Assembly (NCBI GenBank): GCA_964560875.1
Contig: CAZLMW010000034.1
Coordinates: 1-64,000, forward strand
Length of the DNA stretch: 64,000 nucleotides
Reading direction: 5' to 3'
Source of the DNA: CAZLMW01 sp964560875
GTDB taxonomy: Bacteria; Myxococcota_A; UBA9042
In this document: positions 49,717 through 59,365 of the stretch, in pieces
Layout of the letters: each line of letters starts with the position of its first letter
Position numbering within the stretch: the stretch's first letter is position 1
Position numbers and translations under genes: made by a program
Notes under the pieces: generated by a model
Databases searched by the model: none
What the model saw: only the letters and a program-made list of their open reading frames with translations
What the model was told of the DNA's origin: nothing

Positions 49717-50747
49717 CTATTTGCCCTTCTTCGAGGCTTTCTTCTTGGCCTTCTTGTTCTTGGCCTTCTTGTTCTTGGCCTTCTTGTTCTTGGCCTTCTT
49801 GTTCTTGGCCTNNNNNNNNNNNNNNNNNNNNNNNNNNNNNNNNNNNNNNNNNNNNNNNNNNNNNNNNNNNNNNNNNNNNNNNNNNNNNNNNNNNNNNNNN
49901 NNNNNNNNNNNTTCTTGGCCTTCTTGTTCTTGGCCTTCTTGTTCTTGGCCTTCTTGTTCTTGGCCTTCTTGTTCTTGGCAGCCGCTTTCTTGGCAGCCGC
50001 TTTCTTCGACTTCTTCTCTGCAGCCTTCTTCGCCGCCGCTTTCTTGGCCTTCTTCGCATCAGCCTTCTTGGCAGCCGCTCTCTTGGCCTTCTTCGCTGCA
50101 GCCTTCTTCGCAGATGCTTTCTTCGCTGCAGCCTTCTTCGCAGATGCTTTCTTCGCAGCGGCCTTCTTCGCAGCCGCCTTCTTCTTGCCGGCGCCCTTTT
50201 TCTTCTTCTTCTTGGCGTCGGAACCCCGCGCGTGCAGGTCGGCCAGGACGTCGGCCGCGCCCGCCTCGATACCATCGGCGGCAGAGTCGGACACGTCATC
50301 GCCGAGCTCCGCGACAGCTTCGACCGCCGAAGCAACCGCATCAACCGCGCCTTCCACAGCCTCGATGGCCGCGTCGACGGCGTCCGCCAGCACTTCAACG
50401 GCGACGTCAACCACCGGGGTCACGGCCTCAGCGGCGCTCTCCACGGCGCTCTCCACGGCGTCGACGATCGACTCGGCGGCGCTCGTGGCGGGCTCAGCAT
50501 CAGTGGCTTCGGGCTCGGCGGCTTCGGGCTCGGCGGCTTCGGCATCAGCGGCTTCGGGCTCCGGCAAGAGCGCGACCGCGGCCGCTTGCACGCGTCGGGC
50601 GCGCGACTCGGCGAAACCAGGAACGGCGACGATGGAAGCGATGGACGCGCTGGCCAGCGCCGCGACCGAGTCGATTCCGTGCGCCGCAAGACTCGCAGCA
50701 CTGGCGGCGCCGAGGCCTTTTACATCGGCCAGAGTTGGGGTGCTCAT
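49717..50747 (-). CDS. Lys/Ala-rich histone H1-like protein with HhH-like N-terminus, interrupted by an assembly gap
   Basis: The ATG at 50747 (GAGGAG 6 bases upstream) opens a protein with a helix-hairpin-helix-like domain (VKGLGAASAASLAAHGI), an acidic Ala/Glu segment of about 110 residues, and a C-terminal tail of KKAAAKK and KNKKA repeats ending KKASKKGK. The 100-N gap lies within the KNKKA array, and reading resumes in the same repeat. The Lys-rich tail is like bacterial H1-type proteins that bind DNA or other polyanions. Between ppk and a CHAD gene, a polyphosphate ligand, or lysine polyphosphorylation, is a reasonable guess but not shown. Confidence 0.78.
49742..49971 (-). repeat. 15-bp tandem repeat (KNKKA) containing a 100-N assembly gap
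   Basis: The unit ttcttggccttcttg (plus strand) encodes KNKKA on the minus strand. Four full copies plus ten bases lie left of the gap (49812-49911) and four lie right of it. The phases imply 5 plus a multiple of 15 missing bases. All visible copies are identical. Confidence 0.9.
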
Positions 50748-50827
50748 AAGTGTCTCCTCGTCGGGTATCGCTGCGGCAGCTCATCGGCCGCGCGCTGTTG
50801 GGTTCAAGTCGTTAGCAGACCGCAGGG

Positions 50828-53173
<2,346 letters not shown>

Positions 53174-53319
53174 GCTCCACCTCTCTCAAGTCGCCCGTCG
53201 AAGCGGTCGGGATCGGTTGTCTGCGTAGTCAACAGAGCGCTCGTTGAAGACGCGCACAGGAGCCAATTCGCGCGGGCGGCCACTCTGACACCGGATTCCG
53301 TGACGGTAAAGATCCGCTA

Positions 53320-53340
53320 ATGTGACAGTCATGTGACACG
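53320..53340 (-). promoter_or_regulatory. Candidate PHO box between ppk1 and the CYTH gene
   Basis: On the minus strand the sequence reads GTGTCACATGACTGTCACAT. Two TGTCAC half-sites start exactly 11 bp apart (plus-strand gtgaca at 53322 and 53333), as in the PhoB consensus CTGTCAT-A-x-x-T-CTGTCAC. A third, weaker gtgacg lies 22 bp away at 53300, on the same 11-bp phase. The site is upstream of both divergent genes; on the minus strand it points toward ppk1. Regulation by phosphate starvation is inferred from the match. Confidence 0.5.
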
Positions 53341-53431
53341 CCCGCGAAAAGCGTCCTATTTCAGTTGCCTTATGCTAGGTCCCGGCCGCGTTGATGAAAC
53401 GACGCCTGCGTCAAAAAAACGGAGAAGCGAG

Positions 53432-54055
53432 ATGGCCACTGAAACCGAAATGAAGCTCGCGATGGCGCCCGGCACCGGTGACGCGGTAGTCGCCCACCCG
53501 ATGGTCGCCGCGGTGGCTGTCGGCGAGATGTCGGAAAAACGCCTGCTCAGCATCTACTTCGACACCGATGACCTGGCGTTGAAGGGCCGCAAAATCGCGC
53601 TCCGCGTGCGTCACAAGGGCGGCAAATTCATCCAGACCCTCAAGACCAAGGGATCTGCGCAGGGCGGTCTGTTCGTGCGCCGCGAGCTCGAATGTGAGGT
53701 CGCTGCCGAAGCGGTCGAGATCGACAAGATCGACGACGACGAGCTGCGCGCGTTCGTTGCAGGCGTCGGTGATCGCCTCGAGCCGGCGTTTGTGACCGAC
53801 TTCGTGCGCCGCAAGATCGTTGTGCGACCGACCAACGCCAAAGGCACCGCGGATGTTGAACTCTGCGTCGACGAAGGCGAGGTGCGCGCCCGCGGGCTGT
53901 CCGAGCCGCTGCACGAGGTCGAGCTGGAGCTGGTCACCGGCGACGTCGACGCCATGCTCCTGTTCGCTGAGCAGCTGCGTGAGCAATTCGGTCTGACACC
54001 CGACGACCGCAGCAAGGCGGCGCGCGGCTATGGGCTGTTCACCGACCCGTCCTGA
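53432..54055 (+). CDS. CYTH domain protein, putative (tri)polyphosphatase
   Basis: The protein of about 207 residues has the catalytic ExExK as ETEMK near its N-terminus, the YFDTDDLALKGRKIALRVR strand-turn typical of CYTH/triphosphate-tunnel enzymes, and later Arg/Lys/Glu pairs (FVRRELECEV, ELELVTGDV). CYTH enzymes cleave inorganic triphosphate, thiamine triphosphate or polyP tails. The ATG at 53432 is preferred because GGAG lies about 7 bases upstream. It is divergent from ppk1 and convergent with ppx, which makes a polyP-related substrate likely. Confidence 0.9.
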   Translation: MATETEMKLAMAPGTGDAVVAHPMVAAVAVGEMSEKRLLSIYFDTDDLALKGRKIALRVRHKGGKFIQTLKTKGSAQGGLFVRRELECEVAAEAVEIDKIDDDELRAFVAGVGDRLEPAFVTDFVRRKIVVRPTNAKGTADVELCVDEGEVRARGLSEPLHEVELELVTGDVDAMLLFAEQLREQFGLTPDDRSKAARGYGLFTDPS

Positions 54056-54057
54056 TT

Positions 54058-54073
54058 GGGGCGAGCAAGCCCC
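54058..54073. terminator. Possible bidirectional terminator stem
   Basis: GGGGC (54058-54062) and GCCCC (54069-54073) can pair around a six-base loop in the 25-bp gap between the convergent CYTH and ppx stop codons. There is no T-tract, so this is a weak prediction. Confidence 0.35.
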
Positions 54074-54080
54074 CAGAATC

Positions 54081-55634
54081 CTACAGCGCGTCGAGCGTGA
54101 TGCCGACCTTGGCGAGCCGTTCGGCCTCGATCTCGACGTCACGATTGGCCAGCGGATGCTCAGCCAGCCAGTCCGGCGGCATGACCAGGATCAGGTGGCC
54201 GCGGCGATAGGCCAGCCGCGTCGACGGTGGTCCCTCGGGGTTGCGCGACCGACAGAGCACAACCGCGATTCGCAGCAATGCGGTCAAATGCAACGCGCGT
54301 TTTCGATACGCTTCGGGCAGCACCTCGAAGTTTTCCATCCGTAGCTTGCGTCGATGGCCCGCTACGAGCGCCGCGATCAGCCGTTGTTCACCGTGGGAGA
54401 AGCCGGCCAGTTCACAATTGGCGATCAAGTAGGCGCCGTGTTTGTGGTGGCTCGAGTACGTCAGGGCCAGCCCCACCTCGTGAAGGCGCGCCGCCCAACC
54501 GAGTCGCTTGCGGTCTTTGACAGCGTCCAATCCAAGCGGCTCGGCGACATGGTCAAAGAGCGCGAGAGCCGTCGTTTCGACACGCTCAGCATGACCGCGA
54601 TCGACACCAAAACGCTTGCAGGCGCCCTCGACCGCAGCATCGCGCACGTCTTCGTCGCGCATTCGACCCAGGAGATCCGACAGCACGCCCTCGCGCAATG
54701 CGCCGTGACTGCGCTCCATCGTCTCGATGCCGAGCTCTTCGATCACCGCAGCGAGGATGGCCACGCCGCCGGCGAGCACCTGTCGTCGCTCTTCGGGCAT
54801 CCCTTTGAGCTCGAGACCGCCGACCGACCCGGCTTCAATCATGCGTTTTCGGAGCCGGCGCACGACCTTGGCAGTGATCGTGCCGTCCGACCAACCTTCG
54901 GCCTTGCTGATCTCGCTGATGGCGCCGATCGTGCCCGAAGATCCGAAGCACTCCAGCCAGCCGAGCTTGCGATAAGGCCTCGCGATCGGCTCGAGCTTGC
55001 GGGCCGCGTCGAGGGTCGCCCGCTTGAAAGCACCCTTGGTCAGCGCGCCGTCGCCGAAATAACGCATCGAGTACGAAACACAGCCCATGTAGAGCGAATC
55101 GACAGCGATCGGGACGTTGCCATCGCCGATGACGCACTCGGTCGATCCGCCGCCGATATCGATTACGAGCCGGCGGCCGCCAACGGCGCGGTCATGCGCG
55201 ACACCGAGATAGATGAGACGGGCTTCCTCGCGACCGGAGATGGTCTCGACTTCGTGGCCGAGAGCCGCGCTCGCCTTGCGTGCGAACGCCCGTGAATTGC
55301 GCGCCCGGCGCATCGTGTTTGTGCCGACGGCGCGCACCTGGGTTTTGCCCAGGCCTTCGAGGCGTTCGCGAAACCGCGCCAGGCAAGCAAGCGCCCGCTC
55401 CACCGCGTCATCCGTCAGCTTCTTGTCGCCATCGAGGCCGGCCGCCAAGCGCACAGGCTCCTTCAGCCGGTCGATGACAACGGGGACGCCCGCTTCGACC
55501 CGCCCGATGACCATATGAAAGCTGTTGCTGCCCATGTCGATGGCGGCGACGGCCTGGCCTTCTGCCACCGCTGGCTCCGCGGGGTCGAGGCCCTCAACGG
55601 CCGCATCAGCTTCGGTCGTGGAGTCGCTTGGCAT
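54081..55634 (-). CDS. ppx: Exopolyphosphatase (Ppx/GppA family)
   Basis: The protein of about 517 residues has the two phosphate-binding loops of the ASKHA fold: DMGSNSFHMVIG near 35 and RLVIDIGGGSTECVIG near 165. The C-terminal HD-like domain includes RLGWAARLHEVG and SSHHKHGAYLI. Members hydrolyse polyP or pppGpp; the neighbouring ppk and CYTH genes favour polyP. The ATG at 55634 is used because the extension to 55757 overlaps the upstream gene; no clear ribosome binding site is seen. The C-terminal HD-like portion includes the metal-like HHKHG motif. Confidence 0.92.
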   Translation of the reverse strand: MPSDSTTEADAAVEGLDPAEPAVAEGQAVAAIDMGSNSFHMVIGRVEAGVPVVIDRLKEPVRLAAGLDGDKKLTDDAVERALACLARFRERLEGLGKTQVRAVGTNTMRRARNSRAFARKASAALGHEVETISGREEARLIYLGVAHDRAVGGRRLVIDIGGGSTECVIGDGNVPIAVDSLYMGCVSYSMRYFGDGALTKGAFKRATLDAARKLEPIARPYRKLGWLECFGSSGTIGAISEISKAEGWSDGTITAKVVRRLRKRMIEAGSVGGLELKGMPEERRQVLAGGVAILAAVIEELGIETMERSHGALREGVLSDLLGRMRDEDVRDAAVEGACKRFGVDRGHAERVETTALALFDHVAEPLGLDAVKDRKRLGWAARLHEVGLALTYSSHHKHGAYLIANCELAGFSHGEQRLIAALVAGHRRKLRMENFEVLPEAYRKRALHLTALLRIAVVLCRSRNPEGPPSTRLAYRRGHLILVMPPDWLAEHPLANRDVEIEAERLAKVGITLDAL

Positions 55635-55666
55635 GGGTTCATCCGCTAGAGGTTTGGGAGCGCCGG

Positions 55667-56098
55667 TCAGCCGGCCTTGGCCATGAGGTTGCCGAGAGTG
55701 ACCCGCCAGTACACCCAGATCAGGTGAAAGACGGCGAAGATGCCCAACGTCAGCCAAGCGAAGAGCGGGCGGCCATGGGCGCCTTCGAGGATGGACCAGC
55801 CGATGCCGATTGTCGCGGTGGCCGACCAGATGATCTTGAGGTTGAGCATCGGGATGAACCCCTTGGCGTCGGCGTTGCGGCCGATCAGGGACTCGATTCC
55901 GATGCCGAAGAGCGCCGCTGCGACGAGCCGCGCCGTGATCGGGTCAACCGCTTGCCAGCCGACCGATTCGAGCACGAGAACCGGCGCGAAAAAGAGCGGC
56001 AGGGCAAACAGGATGTCGGCCCAAAAGTGCACGACGAACCAGCCGCGAAGCGCCTTGGGGACCACGTCGTGATCGCTTGTGTTGGACTGGGCGGACAT
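55667..56098 (-). CDS. Small membrane protein, four predicted helices
   Basis: From the ATG at 56098 (GGAG 5 bases upstream) the 143-residue protein has about four hydrophobic helices (FVVHFWADILFALPLFFAPVLVL, LVAAALFGIGIESLIG, IIWSATATIGIGWSIL, LTLGIFAVFHLIWVYW). The pattern fits a small integral inner-membrane protein of unknown function. It is 25 bp after the propeller lipoprotein gene and 32 bp before ppx on the same strand. Confidence 0.75.
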   Translation of the reverse strand: MSAQSNTSDHDVVPKALRGWFVVHFWADILFALPLFFAPVLVLESVGWQAVDPITARLVAAALFGIGIESLIGRNADAKGFIPMLNLKIIWSATATIGIGWSILEGAHGRPLFAWLTLGIFAVFHLIWVYWRVTLGNLMAKAG

Positions 56099-56123
56099 GG
56101 CGTCTCCGGATGCGCGGGCGTTG

Positions 56124-57218
56124 CTACGGTTTGGGGACGTCGGCGCCGAAAACGACGATCGACCCGTCATGGTCGTCGCGAAGGGTGGTGATGTTACCGC
56201 CCACAGACCAAACGCGCCCGCTGGGATCGACCGCGATGGCGTGCAGGGCGTGATCGGTTCCCGTGCTGTACTCGGTCCACGCCGTTCCGTCCCATGACGC
56301 GGTGTAGCCGTCCCAGCCGCTGATCCACACGGGATGCTTGGCGCCGGTCCAGACGCCCTGCAGCGCGGCCGGCGTGTTTTCGCCGATGTCGACGGACGCC
56401 CACTTGCCACCGGTGCGATGGATCAGCTGCCCCTGGCCAAACCCGCCGACAGCCCACACATCGTCAGCGCCGCGCCCGTTGAGGGTGAACAGCACGACCC
56501 CGACAAGGCCGCTGTCCTCCTTGGACCAGCTCGCGCCGTCGTAGTGCAGCACGGTTGCACCATCGCCGACGACGTACACGTTGTCCTTCGCGGTCCCCCA
56601 CACTTTGAACAGGCTTTGCACGGTGGTTCCCACGACTTTGTCGACGTCCACGCGCTCCCAGCTCTTGCCGTCGAAATGCAGCAACACGCGCTTGGCTTGC
56701 TTCAGCGTCTTGGGAGCGCGTTGCCAGGGCCCGCCGACGCCCCACAGGTCGTCCTTTGCTGTTCCCCAGGCACCAAACAACGTCGCGCCGGGGAGCTTGC
56801 TGTCGTGCACCGTCCACGTCGCCTCGTCGTACATCGCGATGGCGCCGGACTCGCCGACCACAACAACCGTCTCACCACCGGGCTTGTCGATCCCGTGCAC
56901 CCACCACAGCTGCTGCTTGACCGGCGGATCGAGCCGCTTCCATGCCTTGCCATCGAAACGGAGCGCGACCGACCGATGCTTCTCTCCGCCGACGACCCAG
57001 GTCGAGTTCGCACCGCACCACACGGACAGGAAAGCCCCGTCAGCGAACGCTTTGTCGACGACCTTCCACCCTTTCTGCAGCTCGCCGCCAACGGCCACAT
57101 CCTGGCCCGATGTATCGGCCTTGTCGGAGGTGCCCGCAGCGTCGTCACCGTCATCGGAGCATCCAACTGTCCCGATGGCTACGCTTGCAGCCAAGCCGAG
57201 AAGCAGAACTGGACGCAT
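56124..57218 (-). CDS. Lipoprotein with beta-propeller-like repeats
   Basis: The 364-residue protein from 57218 has a lipoprotein signal ending GTVGC (Cys20), an Asp/Gly/Ser tether (SDDGDDAAGTSDKADTSG) and about six to seven repeats of 40-45 residues. Each contains a VWGTAKDNVYVVGD-type strand and a LHYDGASW turn. This WGT/DVW/VG/FDG pattern is common in secreted propellers of Myxococcota-like bacteria. Residues upstream to 57350 lack a start with a signal peptide, so 57218 is used. Ligand unknown. Confidence 0.8.
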   Translation of the reverse strand: MRPVLLLGLAASVAIGTVGCSDDGDDAAGTSDKADTSGQDVAVGGELQKGWKVVDKAFADGAFLSVWCGANSTWVVGGEKHRSVALRFDGKAWKRLDPPVKQQLWWVHGIDKPGGETVVVVGESGAIAMYDEATWTVHDSKLPGATLFGAWGTAKDDLWGVGGPWQRAPKTLKQAKRVLLHFDGKSWERVDVDKVVGTTVQSLFKVWGTAKDNVYVVGDGATVLHYDGASWSKEDSGLVGVVLFTLNGRGADDVWAVGGFGQGQLIHRTGGKWASVDIGENTPAALQGVWTGAKHPVWISGWDGYTASWDGTAWTEYSTGTDHALHAIAVDPSGRVWSVGGNITTLRDDHDGSIVVFGADVPKP

Positions 57219-57307
57219 GATCCATTTCAAAGAAACCGGGCGCCGGGGAGAGACGATCTTGTTTTCGCGCGCGCACGCGAGGGCAGCGTCCAGGTCGAAG
57301 TAGCGGT

Positions 57308-58102
57308 TCACGTCGAGAATCCTCCATCCACAGCAATGGTCTGCCCACAAATGTAGGCACCGTCACGTGACGCGAGGAAAACGACCGTGGCCGCGACCTC
57401 GCTGGCGGTTCCGAGGCGCTTGAGCGGGATGTTCACGAGCGCGGCGTCGATCCACTCGTTATCGAGACCGTCCCCGTCGTCCGCCTTGTCGTGCAAACGA
57501 TGCATCATGCCCGCGTCGATGGCGCCGACGGCGACGGCGTTGGCCCGGATTCCAAAGCGACCTTCTTCCCGGGCGACCGCGCGGACCAACGCTTCCATCG
57601 CGGCCTTGGGGGCAGTGGACAGGACGTCCCGCGGCACATGGCGACGATTGGCGGCCGACGTGATCGCCACAATCGACCCTCCGTTGACGCGGAGCGCGGG
57701 CAGGGCGGCACGCACCACGTGAAAGAAGCCGTCCGCTTCGACGCGCATCGCTCGGATCCAATCTGCGGGCTCGAGCTGACTTACGTAGCGCTGTACGACG
57801 AGCGGACCGGCGCTGAAGACCACGGTGTGCAGCCCGCCCAACTCCTCCGCAGCCTGCACCGCGGCGACCACACTGTCGCGGTCCGTTGCATCAACCTGGA
57901 CGGCGATCGCACGCTGGCCGACCTCTTGGACGGCTTCAACAACTCGATCCGCGGCTTGGACGTTGCTGCGATACGTCACGACGACGTCCGATCCTTGCTG
58001 CGCCAGGCGTTGGCAGACCGCTGCGCCGATACCGCCGCTTCCGCCGACAACCAGCGCGGCTCCCGGCAGGAATCGATCAGTTGATAGATTTAAATCGTTC
58101 AT
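57308..58102 (-). CDS. SDR-family oxidoreductase-like protein lacking the catalytic Tyr
   Basis: This 264-residue protein has the Rossmann GGSGGIGAAV cofactor loop, a VFSAGP motif, the ITSAAN active-site Ser, and a C-terminal GQTIAVDGG that ends typical SDRs. Where a YxxxK is expected it reads STAPKAAM, with Ser four residues before the Lys. The DNA codon is TCC, so this is not a reading ambiguity. Typical SDRs reduce or oxidise a carbonyl with NAD(P)H through that Tyr; without it activity is doubtful or altered. It follows the Rieske oxygenase gene by 3 bp. Confidence 0.82.
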   Translation of the reverse strand: MNDLNLSTDRFLPGAALVVGGSGGIGAAVCQRLAQQGSDVVVTYRSNVQAADRVVEAVQEVGQRAIAVQVDATDRDSVVAAVQAAEELGGLHTVVFSAGPLVVQRYVSQLEPADWIRAMRVEADGFFHVVRAALPALRVNGGSIVAITSAANRRHVPRDVLSTAPKAAMEALVRAVAREEGRFGIRANAVAVGAIDAGMMHRLHDKADDGDGLDNEWIDAALVNIPLKRLGTASEVAATVVFLASRDGAYICGQTIAVDGGFST

Positions 58103-58105
58103 CGG

Positions 58106-59269
58106 TCAGCCCGGCGCGTCGTTGCCGTGCAACGTTGTCGAAGCGACATGGTGAGCCCCGCTTTGGCGCGCAGACCTTAAGACGGCCGCATAATCGCTCG
58201 CGAGCAATCGGTGAAAATGCTGCTCGGCGACCTCGAGACGGGGAACGTACCGGCCGCGCGTATACCCGGGCGATGCCTTGCCTTGTTGGACGCGCTCACA
58301 GAGGGCGGCGTCTTCGTCCTGGATCTGTTCACTCTGCGCCAACGCGTCCTCGAGCAGGTCCGGATCGGTGAACTCGGGCGGTTCGGCAAAGAAGTAGTCG
58401 AAGATCACGCGAATCCGGTTCCGCTCGACCGGCTCGATGATGTTGATGTCCATCATGTCGCCGTAGCGATTGATGCAAAGTGTCGGGTACAGCCACGCGT
58501 AGAACGCGTCGCCCGCGATGCGCGAATTGGCAGCCGCGGTGTCGGACGTGCGCCCGTGGGATCGCTGCACGGAGAAGGTCGAGTACGTTGTCGTCGTGTA
58601 CGCCGCCGGATCCAGCTCGCCGTCGAGGCCCGGATGCGCGATCTCGATGTGGTAGCCGCCGTCGAGGTAGTTATCGATGAAGACCTTCCAGTCGCAGTCG
58701 ACGAAGAATTCGCGACGCACGTGGAAATGCAGGTCGCGCCAGCCCATTGCGTCGGTCATGGCGAGCAAATCGGCAGGGAGGGGACCCGTGGGCGGACCAT
58801 CACCCAGCCAAACGAATACGTAGCGCCCCCAGATCGTCACCGGAATCTCGTGCAACCCAAAACGGCCGCGATCGAAGCCACGGATTCCCGCGATTTGCCG
58901 CGCGAAATGCAGCCCGCCGTCGAGCCGATATGTCCACCCGTGGTAGGGGCACTGCACCGCATCGACGCAGCCCCGACCATCGAGCAAGCGCGCCGCGTGA
59001 TGCCTGCACACGTTCCAGAACCCGCGCACGACCCCGTCAGCGCCCCGCACGAGGAGCCACGGCATATCCAACATGCCGCCGGCGAGGTAATCGCCCGTCT
59101 CGGTGAAGAAATCGATCGGCGCCGCGCAGATCCAATTGCGGCGCAGTACGGCGTTTCGGTCGAGGTCGTTGAAGCGCGGGTCGGTGTACCACTGCGACGG
59201 CGGCAGCCAGGCGTCCTCGATCGGGACGCGGGGGTCGTATTGCAGCACCAAATCGCGCAACGATGCCAT
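58106..59269 (-). CDS. Rieske oxygenase, choline monooxygenase-like
   Basis: From the ATG at 59269 the 387-residue protein has a Rieske 2Fe-2S site (WNVCRHHA and CPYHGW, C-x-H and C-x-x-H) around 86-110 and a mononuclear iron site in NYLDGGYHIEIAH (about 203-215). The DGGYH-x4-H sequence matches choline/stachydrine/carnitine monooxygenase-type enzymes more than aromatic dioxygenases. No beta subunit or reductase gene is adjacent. The next gene downstream is the SDR-like gene. It is divergent from the alpha-2-macroglobulin gene; the 96 bp between likely holds both promoters. Confidence 0.88.
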   Translation of the reverse strand: MASLRDLVLQYDPRVPIEDAWLPPSQWYTDPRFNDLDRNAVLRRNWICAAPIDFFTETGDYLAGGMLDMPWLLVRGADGVVRGFWNVCRHHAARLLDGRGCVDAVQCPYHGWTYRLDGGLHFARQIAGIRGFDRGRFGLHEIPVTIWGRYVFVWLGDGPPTGPLPADLLAMTDAMGWRDLHFHVRREFFVDCDWKVFIDNYLDGGYHIEIAHPGLDGELDPAAYTTTTYSTFSVQRSHGRTSDTAAANSRIAGDAFYAWLYPTLCINRYGDMMDINIIEPVERNRIRVIFDYFFAEPPEFTDPDLLEDALAQSEQIQDEDAALCERVQQGKASPGYTRGRYVPRLEVAEQHFHRLLASDYAAVLRSARQSGAHHVASTTLHGNDAPG

Positions 59270-59365
59270 CGCGCAAGTTTGGCATAGATCGGCCGGCGAT
59301 CTCACCCGTACCAGCAGGTGGGGCGCCCAGCCGAAGACATGGCCGCTGCCGAAGTGGGGGAAGAC

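Noticed and set aside
49717..50747. Apparent frameshift in the histone-like gene at the N gap
   Set aside because: Reading resumes in the same KNKKA repeat in the frame that ends KKASKKGK, so a true frameshift is not indicated.
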